A DNA stretch of 64,000 nucleotides from Arbacia lixula (taxonomy: Eukaryota; Echinodermata; Echinoidea; Arbacioida; Arbaciidae): contig OZ022581.1 in the NCBI GenBank assembly GCA_963669155.1, positions 24,744,003-24,808,002 on the forward strand, read 5' to 3'. The position numbers and the translations under genes are program-made. Shown piece after piece: positions 36,122 to 49,454 of the stretch. The number at the start of each line of letters is the position of its first letter. Positions within the stretch are counted from its first letter, which is position 1. The notes beneath the pieces are model-generated. The model had not been told where the DNA came from. It made no database searches and worked only from the letters and a program-made list of their open reading frames with translations.

Positions 36122-37256
36122 CTTTCCAATTCTCTCCTCTCACCTCATTCATTTCCCTATAGGGAATGTTGAAATAATGTAGCTCTATCAATTTAATAAA
36201 TTAGACAACATAACAATAATATTTTTTTTTCATTTGTAAACACATTCGTCTTTATTTACGACAATTTCAAAGCATGAATTAAACAATTAACATAATACAG
36301 TCATTGATATTACAACGCATATGCAGGAAACGTTCGCGCTTTACAAACAAATTTAGGCCTAAAAGAAGAAGAAAATTTTGAGAGAAACGTCAAGCTGAAG
36401 CGTACAGGAACGAAGGCTTCATATCAAGATGGATTCAGTTTTCTCATGATTCGGCTCAGGTATACGCACATTAATTTACACAACAAAAAATTATTCGAAA
36501 TTAACCTTGATATTTTCAAATTTCAACTTTAAATATCACAAACAATTGTTGTTGCAATGATCCGTACACTGTGTAAGAACTTAGTTTGTTCAAATTTAGG
36601 TGATACTCTATAAACATCACTTCCATTCCGGAAGTACCCCATCTATTGACAAAGCTGCGCACATGTTGGTAATATGGGGCGCTCATGATGCTATAAACCA
36701 CAAACTAAAACAAATACATGTAGTATTATAATACTCCATCGATACAATATCAATGGTAAAGCATGGACATATATAGTTTAGTCACATAAAAATTATGGAT
36801 ATAAATTTTTGCATACAATCATACAATATACATGTAGGCCTACTTTATTCTCTAAACAGTTAAAGGAAACAATGTCTGGATCAACTCACAATATTGGAAT
36901 GATTAGGAAACATACAGTACATGTATTTATACGTTACAAGCTAGCTATGTTTTATACATGTATTCATGTACAGGGTGTATATAAAATAATGTGTTATTTA
37001 GAAAATGAGGTGAAGTGTGCATCTAGTACATGTATATGTATGCTTATGTTAGCAGTTTAAAGGCAGTAACACCCTTTTAGATAAAACCCAATGTTTGAAA
37101 ACATTGCATGAACCACATGTCATTATGATCATAGACAGTACATGTAAATCTAGTTTGTGAGATGCGACAAGTGAACAGTAATGAAAAGTTGAAATATGGA
37201 AGTCTTACTGTACATGTATTTTGTAGTTTGACTTGCAGGCTGAGCTCAAGCTCAAC

Positions 37257-37275
37257 CCCCCCCCCCCCCCCCCCC
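37257..37275. repeat. poly(C) run
   Basis: Nearly 20 C interrupted only at the end. Confidence 0.8.
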
Positions 37276-37598
37276 ACCAAGTCGAATCTTGTTCTCAAAA
37301 ACTCAAGTCAGAATACGGTGAGTCCTACCACGTTCATCTATGATATATTTTTCAGGTTTCTCTACCAACTCTCACGTTTTCGTGATCTGATGACGATCGT
37401 AATTTGGGAAATATAGAAGATCCGTGTTTAATACATTCATCATGTTTATCAAGTCTTCAGATTGCCATCATTTGTGGACAGATTAAGCCAATGGAAAGTT
37501 GAACAGACAAGAGAGGGGTGGTGAGAGCAGACAGAATTAGGAATAGAACGACAGAGTTAAACAGAAATGAGAAATGAATAGGGAGGGAGAGATTGACA

Positions 37599-37662
<64 letters not shown>
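37599..37662. repeat. compound (TG)n(AG)n microsatellite
   Basis: About ten GT units run directly into about 20 GA units. Confidence 0.95.
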
Positions 37663-37665
<3 letters not shown>

Positions 37666-39585
37666 GGAGGGGGCCTCTGACTGTTACTACGATACCTGTT
37701 GGAGAACAATTTGTCAGTGCTGACAACTTTCATGACCAGCTCCCCAGGTCTTACAAGATGCTTCTTTTAATTGTTTTGATACATCTGTATTAGTGCTATT
37801 TTTGAAAAACAAAATTTATAAACATTCAGTATTCCTGAAAAGATTGAATTGAGCCGAAGTTTTAAGAATATGAACATAGTGAATTTTTATCAATACACTG
37901 TACATGTGTATTCTTGAAAAACATGTATTCCTTTGAATTGTCAAATTTTATTACAGTGTATCACTTTTTGACACAGAAGAAAAGCTAAAAATACATGTAG
38001 AAGCCCATTTCACTTTGGTTCTTCAACGAACGTGCTGGTCGGTACTTACAATAACAAACGTCATCACTCCACCGACATTCACCAGGTCCATCTTGATCAC
38101 AACAAAGGCAAGCTCTCTATTTATAAGTGGAAATTCTACAACTCCACACATATTTTAAGTACATGTATTCACGGCACACCCGCGCTCAGCACATACATGG
38201 ACTCATCCAACAGTAGAAATAATTCTGTTCACACTTCATATACATGAACTCACTCCCACCAATGAGCGGCACAGTGACAATTTAGAAGACCAATTAATGT
38301 ATTTTGAGTAGAAGTGACAACTACCACCTCAGAAATCATCACGATGTACAAATATCGTGTAATCCAGAAGAATGCCCACGAGAGAAAGGATAAAGGATGA
38401 TTCGTTGGGCCACTTTTTAAAAATTGAACGAGAAGCTAGTCTGTCCACCTGCTGCACATCAGTATCAACAAACATCAACAGTTTACAAAGTTTATCAGTC
38501 ACCCTGCTATTACACAGTTCCTCCAAAATTGTATAAATGTACAGTGAATATTGTATGGAGAATTACACAATAAATCAAACAAGTAATCACGTATTATTTT
38601 ATTTTCTTTTATTCAATGCAACTTTTTTTTCATTATTTTTCAAATTTTTGGCCAGCCTTCCACGCGTGGCTTACGTTTTGTATACAGCTGCAAGAATAAA
38701 GCAGGGTGTGAAGTCCTAGTGCATACATGTACTTCAATAAATAAACTGCATAGACCAGTTATATTTCATAGATTCCCATTCTCAAGTGTCACCTTCTGAC
38801 TAGAGAATGAGGATATACGAACAATGCTGTTTGGTTGAGTTTGGGTTGAGTTTCATTGCAAAACGCACTCAATGCTAACATCCGAAACTTGTGTATGATT
38901 TTTTTTTGGAATAGTACACAGATAGTATCATCGTACATGTATTTTGATGCAATATACGATGCTGCGAATAAGACTGCATGGTGCCACTGCGCTATACATG
39001 TGCATGTATTTGACCACCCCCCCCCCCCAAAAGAAAAAAAAATCAGTCTGAAAATGATTTGACATGCGAGTGTTGAGCGTTTTGCAATGAAATTCTTAAA
39101 TACAGTATTTCCAAGGTATATGTGTATTATAAAATGGTGAAAAACCTATCTGGTGTATGAAAATCTATCAATAAATAGTCAAGATTCAAAGTTTGGCACT
39201 TCCAGTAGCTTCAGTGACTACATGCTACACTGTTCATGTATTTTCTATACAGCCTCCTTAAAATCCATGGACGGATGTTCAACTCTTGAACCATTATGGG
39301 ATATTTCTATGCAGTTATCTTTACTTCAGAGTTAACATAAATTTTAATGTTGAAAATCAAGGGTACTAGCAGGTTAATCCAGGAAATGGGCAAACATTCC
39401 CCACTTTCGTGGGGTCTTGGACATAACTGGCAGAAATATTAACTACATGTACTACATTGATTTTGTTTAATATGCAGCCTCCTTTCCTCCAAAGTCAAGA
39501 GGGAAGTCATGACAATAAGTTGTGAACTGTTTTTTTTTTTGGTAAAGAACATTCACTTGTTGAAAAGTGTGATTCATTTCCCTTG

Positions 39586-39594
39586 CTATTTATT
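39586..39594 (-). terminator. candidate poly(A) signal of NFAT gene
   Basis: TTTATT on the plus strand reads AATAAA for the minus-strand NFAT gene, about 0.94 kb after its predicted stop. Positional guess only. Confidence 0.25.
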
Positions 39595-40152
39595 TTTTAC
39601 ACATTAACTGATGTATTAAATAAGTTAGCTCCTGTGAGTGGCAAGTAAGATTTCATATTCATTTTTTAGAGTTGTTTAAGAATGCTCTTGTGATGGACCT
39701 ACACCTAAGGTAACAAATGGTGAAAGTACTGTTCTTGAACACAGAATATGTAAGTCATTACAAAGGTGACATCTTTTTGGAAATATGCTTTCATGTGCCA
39801 TTTGAAAACAGCCAACATATATTGTACGAGCAGCAAAAAATCTCATCTTTTTGCACAAGAACCAATACAAAATTAGGGCAAACTCTCTTGTGAATACATT
39901 TGGCCCATGAATAGTATGTGTAGAAATAATAAATAAATATACAAAGCTTTGGTTTTATATACACCATTTACAGCAAAATAAATCAAAGTAATCTTATATA
40001 CAGAGTATATACATATTATGTACAATTCGTCAGCACTTTTTTTGACTGCATTCCGCCACCCCTCCCCACCATGGTCCAGATAGAATTCCCATTAAAAAAA
40101 AAAAGAAAAAAAAAAATCTGGTAAGCATTAGCACTACTATAACTCTTGCACG

Positions 40153-40173
40153 CCCCCCCCCCCCCCCCCCCCC
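40153..40173. repeat. poly(C) run in presumed NFAT 3' UTR
   Basis: About 21 C in a row (poly-G in the transcript sense) 350 bases beyond the stop codon. Confidence 0.8.
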
Positions 40174-40528
40174 ATCATCCCCATTCCCATGGAAGTGCAT
40201 TTTTTGCACATCAGCTTGTTGCGCCGGTGAAACATTCCGCCTTCATACGTCACATGGGTACTTTACCTTAGTTGTTACTCAAGACATCCAGAACTGTGTG
40301 AAGAAACAAGAAGAAAAACAAGAAAAATCAATTTCATGTGCACTTTCTACACTGGCAGGATCTCTGCTTTTTTTTTCTTGCAGCCATTTCAGACTGGTAA
40401 CATACATTAATGTGAGACATTTTACAACTACATTACATATAGAAACAATCATTTATAATGTAATACTAGTTCTCATGATCATATGGATTCCACAATACAA
40501 GAGCAAGTTCATTCTAAATTATAACACT

Positions 40529-43500
40529 TCACACAGCAAGCACATACACTAACATACAAGAAAATGACAATAGTTCATGCACAACCAGCATACACTTCCT
40601 AGTGTTCAGCTCTAGCACTCGCAAATGTGCTCTTTTCATTTCCCATTTTATTCCCTGTAAATCTGCATGTTGTTTGTGCAAGTTTAACATTATTCCTGAA
40701 ACAGAAATGGATCTTATTAGAAAAAAATGCTGAAAGTAAATGTTAAAACAAGAAATTTCAAATGTTTTTAATTTTCTTTGAATGTATACCGTACCATCAT
40801 CAAGCACTTGGGGATCGGAAATGTCTGGAGAGGCAAAGTATTCATAGATGTCTGCTATCTCGGGAGAAACAATGGTATGAGTGTGGCCTGTAGGCACTGT
40901 GTATATTAAGCCTTGTGAATCTGCCACGGCCGCAGCCTCTGGCTGTACAACTGCAATCCCTTCAGTCTGCACTTGGTATACTTTATCAACATCACAGTCA
41001 CGACTCTCCAGCGCCAGTTCTTCACTGAGCAACTCCAGCAACTTATCTAAAGGATGCATGTATAGGCATAGAAGAAAGTGTCAATTCAGGGAATGGTAGG
41101 AATTTTGTTTTTCCTAGTGCATAACCCAAGTACTTCTGAAAAAGATGCCTGCCTTCACTTGTCATTCCTGCAAGGGATGGGTTTGATTAAAAATGTTACC
41201 TTAAGAAGTGGAGCGTATATGTACCTTGCGAGTTATTGTTGTCAAACAAGCCGGATGCCTGCGTTTGCATGAGCAGAGTGTTGTACATGTCCTTGTTCTT
41301 CAGGTAAGCAGAGGCCATCATCTGCAAGGCCAAGGCGAACTCGTCCTCATTGGGCTCTGGCGCCGGACTGGTCATCTCTGCCTTGATAGTACTTTGACAC
41401 TGTACGCTAGGTACAGGCGTTGTCAGCAGGTTCGCAGCAGGTGAAGTTGGCGTGGGCGGCAAGACAGCGTTAAGCACAGGGCTTGAAGAAACACTGGTGA
41501 AGTTTGTATCTGAAATTAATACCAGGAAAAGGAAATGAGGACTGAATTCTTGGAATTCTTTTTTTTTTTCCTGCGCTGGAGGAAAATTACATGTGACTAG
41601 AATATATGTTGCACTTCTTACTGTCTAGACATTTTACAGGATAGCCAATCATTACACGTTACTCAAGTATAATCATTTTATGCACACGCAGACAATGGGA
41701 GTATGTATGAAGCAAGTGCAGTTTCCATATCAATGGAACAAAACATTTTGTGGTAGGAATGGGTAATACACTTCACATCAGATTTTGTGCTCACACATCA
41801 TGCACTAATATGCTATAAACAAAATCGAAATGAAATGTTCTTACCTTGCACCTTGTTACTGCATGTAACAGAAGTCTTCAGCATTGCACCTGTAAGAAGA
41901 AAAAAATTAGCCCTATGTTAATCATTGTATCACTATCGGCAAGAAAAAAAAATGAGAAAAGTAGTCTGTCAAGTCAGTCAATGGGAGCTATTTTAAATGA
42001 TTCCAAAGCTCTTAAAAATTGTATGAAAGTATTCCAACATGCTGTAACAATGACTGCATTTGCAGAAAGGTAAGGCTTCATAGCTAGCTTATAAAGTACA
42101 TTACAATTACTAAAACTACAGATCCTTTTTTCTGCAATCTTGCTGGTACTTCATCACTTGGCCCATCTTCTTATACTCCTCCTGGTCGCAATGCACATTG
42201 TGGCAACTAGAAGTATATGAAATACTCAAGATAGAGATGAGCTTGAAGTTCTTTATTTGTCCAGTAATTCAAATTGACAACAGTATTCATTAGACTTGAA
42301 ACAAAAATTGTTCTTGGCAGCACTTTTGCAGAAACAAGGATGACAAGCAATTACCTACAATGCTACGAATGAAGCAACACCAATCCGCTAAGGTTTCACT
42401 CCTAATAAATTTTAGTGAAATGGCAAACTGATCATTTGTTCACCTACAAATCCTAGCTTAAGAGCTTTGGTTGATAATGATTTAAGAAAGCCATGTGTGA
42501 CACGACGAACAGTATTTATAATTACTGTTACTCTTCACAAAATAAAAACATTTAAGATAGCTCCTTATTGTAAGAGTCTGAAAGATTCCGATGGATCACC
42601 TCAGCAGACATTTGATGAAGATAGACCCTGCATAGAAACGAAGAGTGCCACTGGGTTTCTTTGGATCACACTCGCGCTAACATATACATCCAAATGAACA
42701 CACATACACACAAAAAAGGGGACATACAGTGGCACTGAAGTTGACATTGCGCCATATACAACCAGTACCTAAAAACAAAACAAAACAAAGTTGCAACTCG
42801 TCTTGCAAACATTCAAATAAAATGCACTAAAATCACACCCTCATCAAAGCATTTGTACTTAAAACTTCGCTATAAAAGTCCCAAAACATGCATTCCTGTT
42901 TTCTTTTTCAGTGTATTTCAAACTTGCGAACTCTTCAACCTATGTATACCTGCACATCTGAGGTACTGATGAAATAAATAAGTTTTATGGACATTTCTGT
43001 ACACATTTTTTAGTTGTTTCACATATTTTGTTTAAGTAATAACTTATCAAGTGATGTTCTTTGCCTTGTTGCTTTGTACCATAATCCTTCTGCTTTCGAG
43101 AAGCAGCATTATCTGCCTCTAAAAAAAAAAAATTAAATAAAAATTAAATATCGAGCTTTCAGTGTTGAGATGTATTTTGGGAAGTCTGCAAGCAGAAGTT
43201 ATTTTTGTTTGAGGTACATTGCAAACCAAGGTAAAGATAGCATTTTGTAGAATGATTAAAAATAAACTTTTGCTGTACTGTACTGTCTGTCGAGCCTTGC
43301 GACCTGCTGAGGGCCCAGAAGCACGTTAACAGGGTGGGCCTGTTAACGCCTCAGCCGGAGTGCTACAAGAGCACTGAACAATGCGTGCATTATCCGAAAG
43401 GCACTGAGGGGGGAAGAGCAAAGTTCATGTGGTGAATACGCAACCCACCCCACTCTAGACGATAACTAAACCCAACCCCAAGAGGACAATTTCTTCAGGG

Positions 43501-46500
43501 AACGGGGACAAACACGATTTACACAATAATGCACGACAGGCCTTGAATACTGCATTATAAAACACTTGTTTATGTTCACTAATACAGGACAAAATTGGAA
43601 TGAATAGCATGTGAAAACCTCTTTACAAAGCTTCTTCATATTTTCTGTGACTGGAAATATTGAATGGAGGAATTCAGCATTTGTTTATTCCATTTTTTTT
43701 TTACTGTATAAATTGTTGCAAAGTTTATTTTCTCACAACTTAATGAGCATTTGGATGAGAATTCGGATGCGAGTATTGACCTGTCTTGCAACTAACATCC
43801 CACCTAAGCTAAGTACACACAGATGAAATGCATTCAATAAACCTGCAAACCAAAATTTTCCACTGCAATGTATGCTTCTGTGTTACATCTATAATTAAGT
43901 TGAAATGACACTTTTTTTAAGTGTCTTTTTTGATGTAGCAAGACTGTTTAGGGACGAATGCATTTGGCTGATCTCCAGCCAAGAAACAATGTATAAATGC
44001 AATTCTTCCCTTTTTTCAACATACCTTTTTGAAGTTGGGAATGTTTGGAAGCAATAATTTTGAAGTTTACTGAATGCACTTTTGAAGTTTCTTTTATTCC
44101 ACAGAGTACTACACATAAAATGATAGAGGCATGCTGCAACACAATTTTTGCATATCTTTGAAGATGAGGAGGGAACTTATTTTTGAAATTTGCTGTAGCA
44201 TTCCCACCTCATTTCACATCCAAATTAGTTTGCCATCCCATAACATATTTAGGACACCTACATTTTTGTTGTTTTTACAAGATTGATATCAAGGGAGTAA
44301 CCTGAACAGGATGGTCAAACCATAAATTGCCAATGGGTCACCACAAACAGCCACCCATTGTTTAGCAAGTAGAAGAAAAAAATACTTCTATGCTGAGGTA
44401 CATTATTTGCAGCACACCTCTGTCAGTAAAGGGTCGCACATGATGGATTTGCAGGTAAAAGTAGAGACCAGCATGAAAGTACAGATATCAAAATGGCAAG
44501 ATTGAAGCCCAATTTGTATGAGGACTTTATCATCTCTTGAAAATGTTTTTAATGTATTGTCCAAAATACCTTCAAATATCTGGTTTTATGTTTTGGTCAA
44601 AAACAATTCAGCAGCACTTTCACAAGCCATCTGATATGGCAGATATGAATCTGCACACAACTGCACTTTCAATAAGGTATCTAGATATCTATTGCTTTAA
44701 TTTCACCTTGTCCAAGGAGGAAAAAGAATACATTGTGCTTGCAACTTTTGATCAGCAAAACTGGTTATCATGACCAAAACAAGAGAGTCTCAGTAATAGA
44801 AATCTCCGGTATCTATTCATTATTCATGCAAACAGATGCAACAGCATTAGTTTATTACTAACTTAATACAAAACAGAGCACAAGAACTCCCGGAATATTT
44901 TTGCTTACTGATATGTTGCTTGCATTCTGCAACCTCACTGAACAAGATAACAAGCTTTTAACCACCACCTTCCTGCAAATCCAAGAAATTCTTGTCAGTA
45001 GAAGCAATGTGTCTCCTGTAAGATTTTTTTTTCTGAGATTATTTCATGTTTAACGTGCAAGTCAAACTGCACCGTTTTACAGCGTTGCCAATATGCAACA
45101 ATACCCGTAATATCAGAATTGGGTGATCAAAATCTGAACTATGCGTATGAAAAATTGTATTTGAGCTTCAAATACAAGGATCAAAATCACATCCGTAGAA
45201 CACAGAGCTTGACTTCCAATTTGTCAAGAGACACATTGATCATGTCCATGCACATTGTGTAATGAGCTGACAAGAATGACCTGCACGACCAAAATTTCTC
45301 CTGGTCAGTGGAGCATTGAAATGGTGTCTCTTACCAGGATTCGGCATATACTCGATTGGATGAGCTTCCAAGTCACTGCATTGGTTTGGTTTGCCAGTTA
45401 CGACCAGATAGACCGTCACTTGGGTTTTCACATTTTGGTTTGGGTAGGGTGGGATCTTGCACACAATGTGATTCTACAGAAAGAAAAAACAGAAAAGACA
45501 ATGAACTTAATTACTGAAAACAACAAATGTATGTTTGAAATCAGCTTCACAAATACATATTTTTACTAAGATTAATTCGCCAAATTGAGAAGATCGAAGA
45601 ACATGATGCGAAAACTTACATTCTGGAAAAGTGTCTTGTCAATCTCGCAGTCTCCTTCCCACGTCACCTTGCCATCATCGTCCAGTTGCCGCAGCTTGAC
45701 CTCAGTGTTAGCTTTGGAGGTGAAATTCTTGCCAATGATGAAGAGCTCTTCTCCACCAGCAACAGAGCATTGTGTCATGCTCTTCTTCAGGATTTCCGGA
45801 TGTCCAAGTGGCTGAGCTGTAGTGAAGAATAAAACGAGACAAAATAAACTCATGCACGTTGCATGTCATAGGATCACAGAATCACAGAACTGAAGGAAAT
45901 ATGGCCCCGCAAATCAGCAATAGAAAAGAAATTATCACTCTATAATACTTCTGTTATAGAGAACACATGTAATCAATACTGCCAAATTCAGCTGGCTGCA
46001 ACGAACAATATTGACTTACTGCATGTAATTGATCTCGAGATGCTCTGAAGATACTCAAATGAACCGTCTGCAGCTGGCACAAGGACTCTGAACACCAGGC
46101 GGACGCAGGTGCTCTTTCTCTTCGACCTGACGGGCCCGATTCTTTGCTCCACATCAGCATTACGCAGCTTCAGGATACCAATGCAATCAACACTGTAGAA
46201 GAGAAAAGTAAACAAATTATAAATACTGACATGCAATTTATTTTTTGACATGGATATAATACAGCAATCATCAAATGCAAACAAAATACATTCCTCAAAT
46301 ACAAACATAGAATGTCAATCAATGATGGAGCATCTGTGATGGATGGACACACTACTGACCTGATCTCCATCTTGTCTTCAGTGGGTTCCCATGGTACTTC
46401 CAAAACAGTTGTGCCATCAACGTCCTTTTCCTCACAAGGCGTTGTGTTGCGACCGGTCACCTTGCAGGCTTGGTAGTAGCCGTGTGGCCTGATCTTTCCT

Positions 46501-49314
46501 TGGTCAGTCCCCACGAAAATTTGCAGAACGACTGGCTGATTGACTCCCACAAGCTGCAAAGAGAAATTCAGGGAACAATCATTACCCATGTTGACATGAG
46601 ATGAGACAAGATAAAACTAAGGCCTGAATAAGTGCTTGGATCCCCCTCCCCTTTCTTGTAAGGCATTCTTTGTAAATAACCATAGAGTTAAAAGAATAAG
46701 ACATAATACTCTGTAAACATCTCTCACCTTGAGTTTTGGGTAGCTGTCACCGCTGTCATCCTTCACACTCCCCCGGCTGCCTTCAGTCCTATACCTCGCT
46801 CTGTGATGCTTCTCGGGCTGAACGGTGATCTGCAGCTCGGTACCATTGACCTTGTCAGGCAGGGTCTGGAGCAGACTGGGCGACTTTCGGAGCTTCTTCC
46901 TCGGGGTGAGTCCACAGGTGCTATAAATAATAAACAAATATAAATGGAATTGGAATTAGAAACATCAATGGCATGGAATTAATGGTCACCATTCTCTCTT
47001 TCTGGCTCTGCAATTCTGCAAATAAAGAAAGGGAAGATAAAGGGGCAATTATGAGCTTACATCTACAAATGCTATAAGATCACACAGCATGAAAGGGTAA
47101 TTCATGCTGTATGTATGAACACAACCATAACAAACATAGGGTGTTGGCTCTACATGTACCTTAGAGAAGCTGCTGATCGCTTCCTAATGGGCTTGGCTGT
47201 CTGGATTGGGGAGCTGGTCTCCAGGGTCCCTTGGCTGCTGGACTGCAACAGCCCATGCAGAGCAGAAAAGTCAACAGGTGTAGCACTGATGTTCAAAACC
47301 TGGTCTATCAAAGAACTGCTAGAGGTGTGGTCAGGACTTGGGTCATTTATGGCTGGGGTCTTGCTCTGACAGCTTAATGATTGGTTCCACTCATCGAGCC
47401 TGGCTTCTTCGTCTCCGTCCAGGATAGAAATAAGGGAGTTCTTTGTGTCCTCCTCAAAGTCTGCAAACAGGTCTTCATCTTTGCAAGATTCCATGGCACT
47501 GGAATGAGTGGAGGCCTCTCCCCACTCACTTTTCGCCGACATGGGTGATGACAAATCAGAGTTTGTGTCATACCCAAGGTCCAAATCATCTGCCCCGCCA
47601 CTTACCTCATCACCAACTGACACAAGCTCTTCACTTTCAGAATCTGGATATCATAAAATGTGATATACATAAGCCTTGAGATATGATTGTGGGATGTTAT
47701 GTATATTGCAGATCCTATTGAAGTTTCTCATGTATGTGAATGTATGGGCATACAGCTTTCAAGAACTTCAAAAGGGTAATACATTTCTATAATCTACTTG
47801 ATATAAGATACACTGGCTATCTTCAAAATCACATAAATAAAACAATTGTGATGCAAAATACTTAAAAAAATTACCAACATACTCAATATTATTAGTATTA
47901 GATACATATGGCTTGGAACTGAGGAATCACTTATGAAACAATAGGTTTTTTTTCTCACATCATGACTACACTTATTTATTTGTTGATGGGAATACTTTCA
48001 GATCTAATGAATGATCTTGCAATAAGATGTTTGTTTAACCTGTTTACTTGAAGATGTCAAGTAAATAAATAAAAAAGCAAAGTTATATCTGTTGATAGCC
48101 AATATTTTAAACTCATATACAATTCCCCCAAAGGCTTACCTTTAAAGAGCATGACTTCTTGTACAGTTGGATCTGCAAAAGCAAAGATAACATGAGAGTT
48201 GTTCATATATTGTGTATTACATGTTATGTATTGATTTTAATAAATACATAAATAAAAAAAAACAAAAAAAAAACAAAAAACAAGAAGATGAAAATGAGCC
48301 AGTGTCAAAATGTTCCAATTATTATTTCACTCATGCCATCCTTCTGTTGAACTGTTCAGCAATTCAGGATAAGTAGCAGGTAGAAATTGCATTGTAGGAT
48401 GCAATCACATGGTTTTATTACAAGCATGTCTTCATCAAGACTCAAATTTATGAAAACTTGGCAACCTATTCAGACATGTGCTCACTAAACTTCCTGTCAT
48501 GCCTGTCAAAATGCAGTGTAGGGTCCTGCTAATTCATTGCTTCAAGGCATCAAACCAATGAATAAGGCAAAGCTGTGCTGCCCACCACAAGAAAGTTCAT
48601 ATTTCCATAGACAAATGTGTTTCCTTTTGGCAAAGGAGCGACTCTTATCTTGTCATGCTTGTGCAAGCTTATTTGGCATTTGGTTCAAGTTCAACCATTG
48701 TCACTCGTAAACAGATCATCAAATGTAAATTTACAAAATGTCATCTAATTAATCATCATCTCAATCTATTGTGAATGGTCATTTAGTATTTGCACTTCAT
48801 GGTCCAGAATAATTTGCATAGGTAAATCAGCTGGGTTTAGAATTCAATGTTTGACCAAATGCATGCACAATGTATGCAAAGCATTGGGCGCGCGGGCGTT
48901 ACGAATCGACTGCGATAATTTGTGAGCACGTCGGCGAACAGCGCGCGCGCGTTTTCCAACCGACACAAAATTTGCATATCTAGTCACGTGATCCCACAAG
49001 CGTGTATCGTGAATTTTCTTCGGCGCCATCTTTATTTCTCAACACGGAACTTCGAATATCACACATTTCCACCCTGTATCCCGACAAAATTATATATAAT
49101 GAGCAGACACACAATTTCAAATGCAAGCAATTCATATAAATCTATGTTTCACACTCTGCACACCTCCACGTTCATTAAAATACGAAGAAAAGTGAGAAAA
49201 ATACCCACCTTTCAGAAAATTGCTCTGAGTTGAGAAAAACAGGCTTTCTGATGAAATACCGCCTGGCAGGGACAAAATATTTGAATCCCCAAATTGATGC
49301 GTGTCAAACGACAT
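40529..49314 (-). CDS. NFAT5: NFAT5-like Rel-homology transcription factor, 12 exons
   Basis: Exons (minus): 49314-49209, 48172-48140, 47643-47160, 46920-46728, 46553-46360, 46192-46020, 45816-45620, 45473-45335, 41889-41845, 41509-41225, 41046-40795, 40695-40529. All junctions are GT-AG and all phases join, giving 755 aa. Residues 1-207 are acidic and Ser-rich. The DNA-binding Rel domain spans about 230-395: [15 protein letters not shown] (248-262) is the NFAT recognition loop, then [26 protein letters not shown] and [18 protein letters not shown]. The IPT dimerisation domain follows (about 396-506): [18 protein letters not shown] and [10 protein letters not shown]. No calcineurin-docking PxIxIT motif is visible, as in tonicity-regulated NFAT5/TonEBP. 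The tail is far shorter than in human NFAT5 and not Gln-rich, so exons may be missing from the large intron 8. The start at 49314 (MSFD) is preferred; an in-frame codon for a seven-residue longer start lies at 49335. Confidence 0.93.
41890..45334. other. NFAT intron 8 (3.4 kb)
   Basis: Exon 8 (phase 1) joins exon 9 in frame. The interval is AT-rich with a CpG-richer patch near 43300-43470 and no recognised exon. It is where additional C-terminal NFAT exons might hide. Confidence 0.5.
45335..45816 (-). other. NFAT5: NFAT exons 7-8: IPT/dimerisation domain
   Basis: The segment from [14 protein letters not shown] through EYMPNP forms the Ig-like IPT fold. In NFAT5 it makes an obligate dimer that encircles DNA. 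Exon 7 ends LFQN and exon 8 resumes [13 protein letters not shown] with no break in the family alignment. Confidence 0.9.
46020..46920 (-). other. NFAT5: NFAT exons 4-6: Rel DNA-binding domain
   Basis: Three exons encode the N-terminal Rel-homology subdomain. The loop with R248, R250, Y251, E254 and R257 is the base-contacting element of NFAT proteins. [11 protein letters not shown] is closer to NFAT5 than to NFAT1-4. A basic RKKLRK cluster just before it is a nuclear-import candidate. Confidence 0.93.
48970..49035. promoter_or_regulatory. motif cluster in NFAT intron 1: octamer, CACGTG, YY1-like
   Basis: ATTTGCAT (48970-48977), CACGTG (48985-48990) and, on the minus strand, AAGATGGCGCC (49022-49032) lie together, next to a CpG-rich GCGCGCGCG segment (48885-48955). 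AAGATGGCG is the YY1 motif that often overlaps start codons. This is the composition of a promoter, inside intron 1. Confidence 0.4.
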
Positions 49315-49454
49315 GATGCTACTTAGAAAGTTCAATTGGAAGAAATACTAATTGAGAAAATAGCACAAATGGTAAATTTCAGTTTATCCGAGTGGCTTGC
49401 GTAGTTCCGTCAGCAACAAGAGACAGAGCACGACTGACTAAAAAATGCAGTTGC

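Larger units (their letters stand above)
36120..39580. other. gene-free intergenic DNA upstream of dynein LIC / downstream of NFAT
   Basis: No coding signal beyond short random frames. Contains poly(C) at 37257-37275, a TG/AG microsatellite at 37599-37662, a poly(C)-poly(A) junction at 39017-39041 and numerous ACATGTA motifs. Confidence 0.5.

Noticed and set aside
40529-41477. Separate small gene downstream of NFAT
   Set aside because: These frames join in exact phase to the upstream NFAT exons through GT-AG sites, so they are more simply its C-terminal exons.
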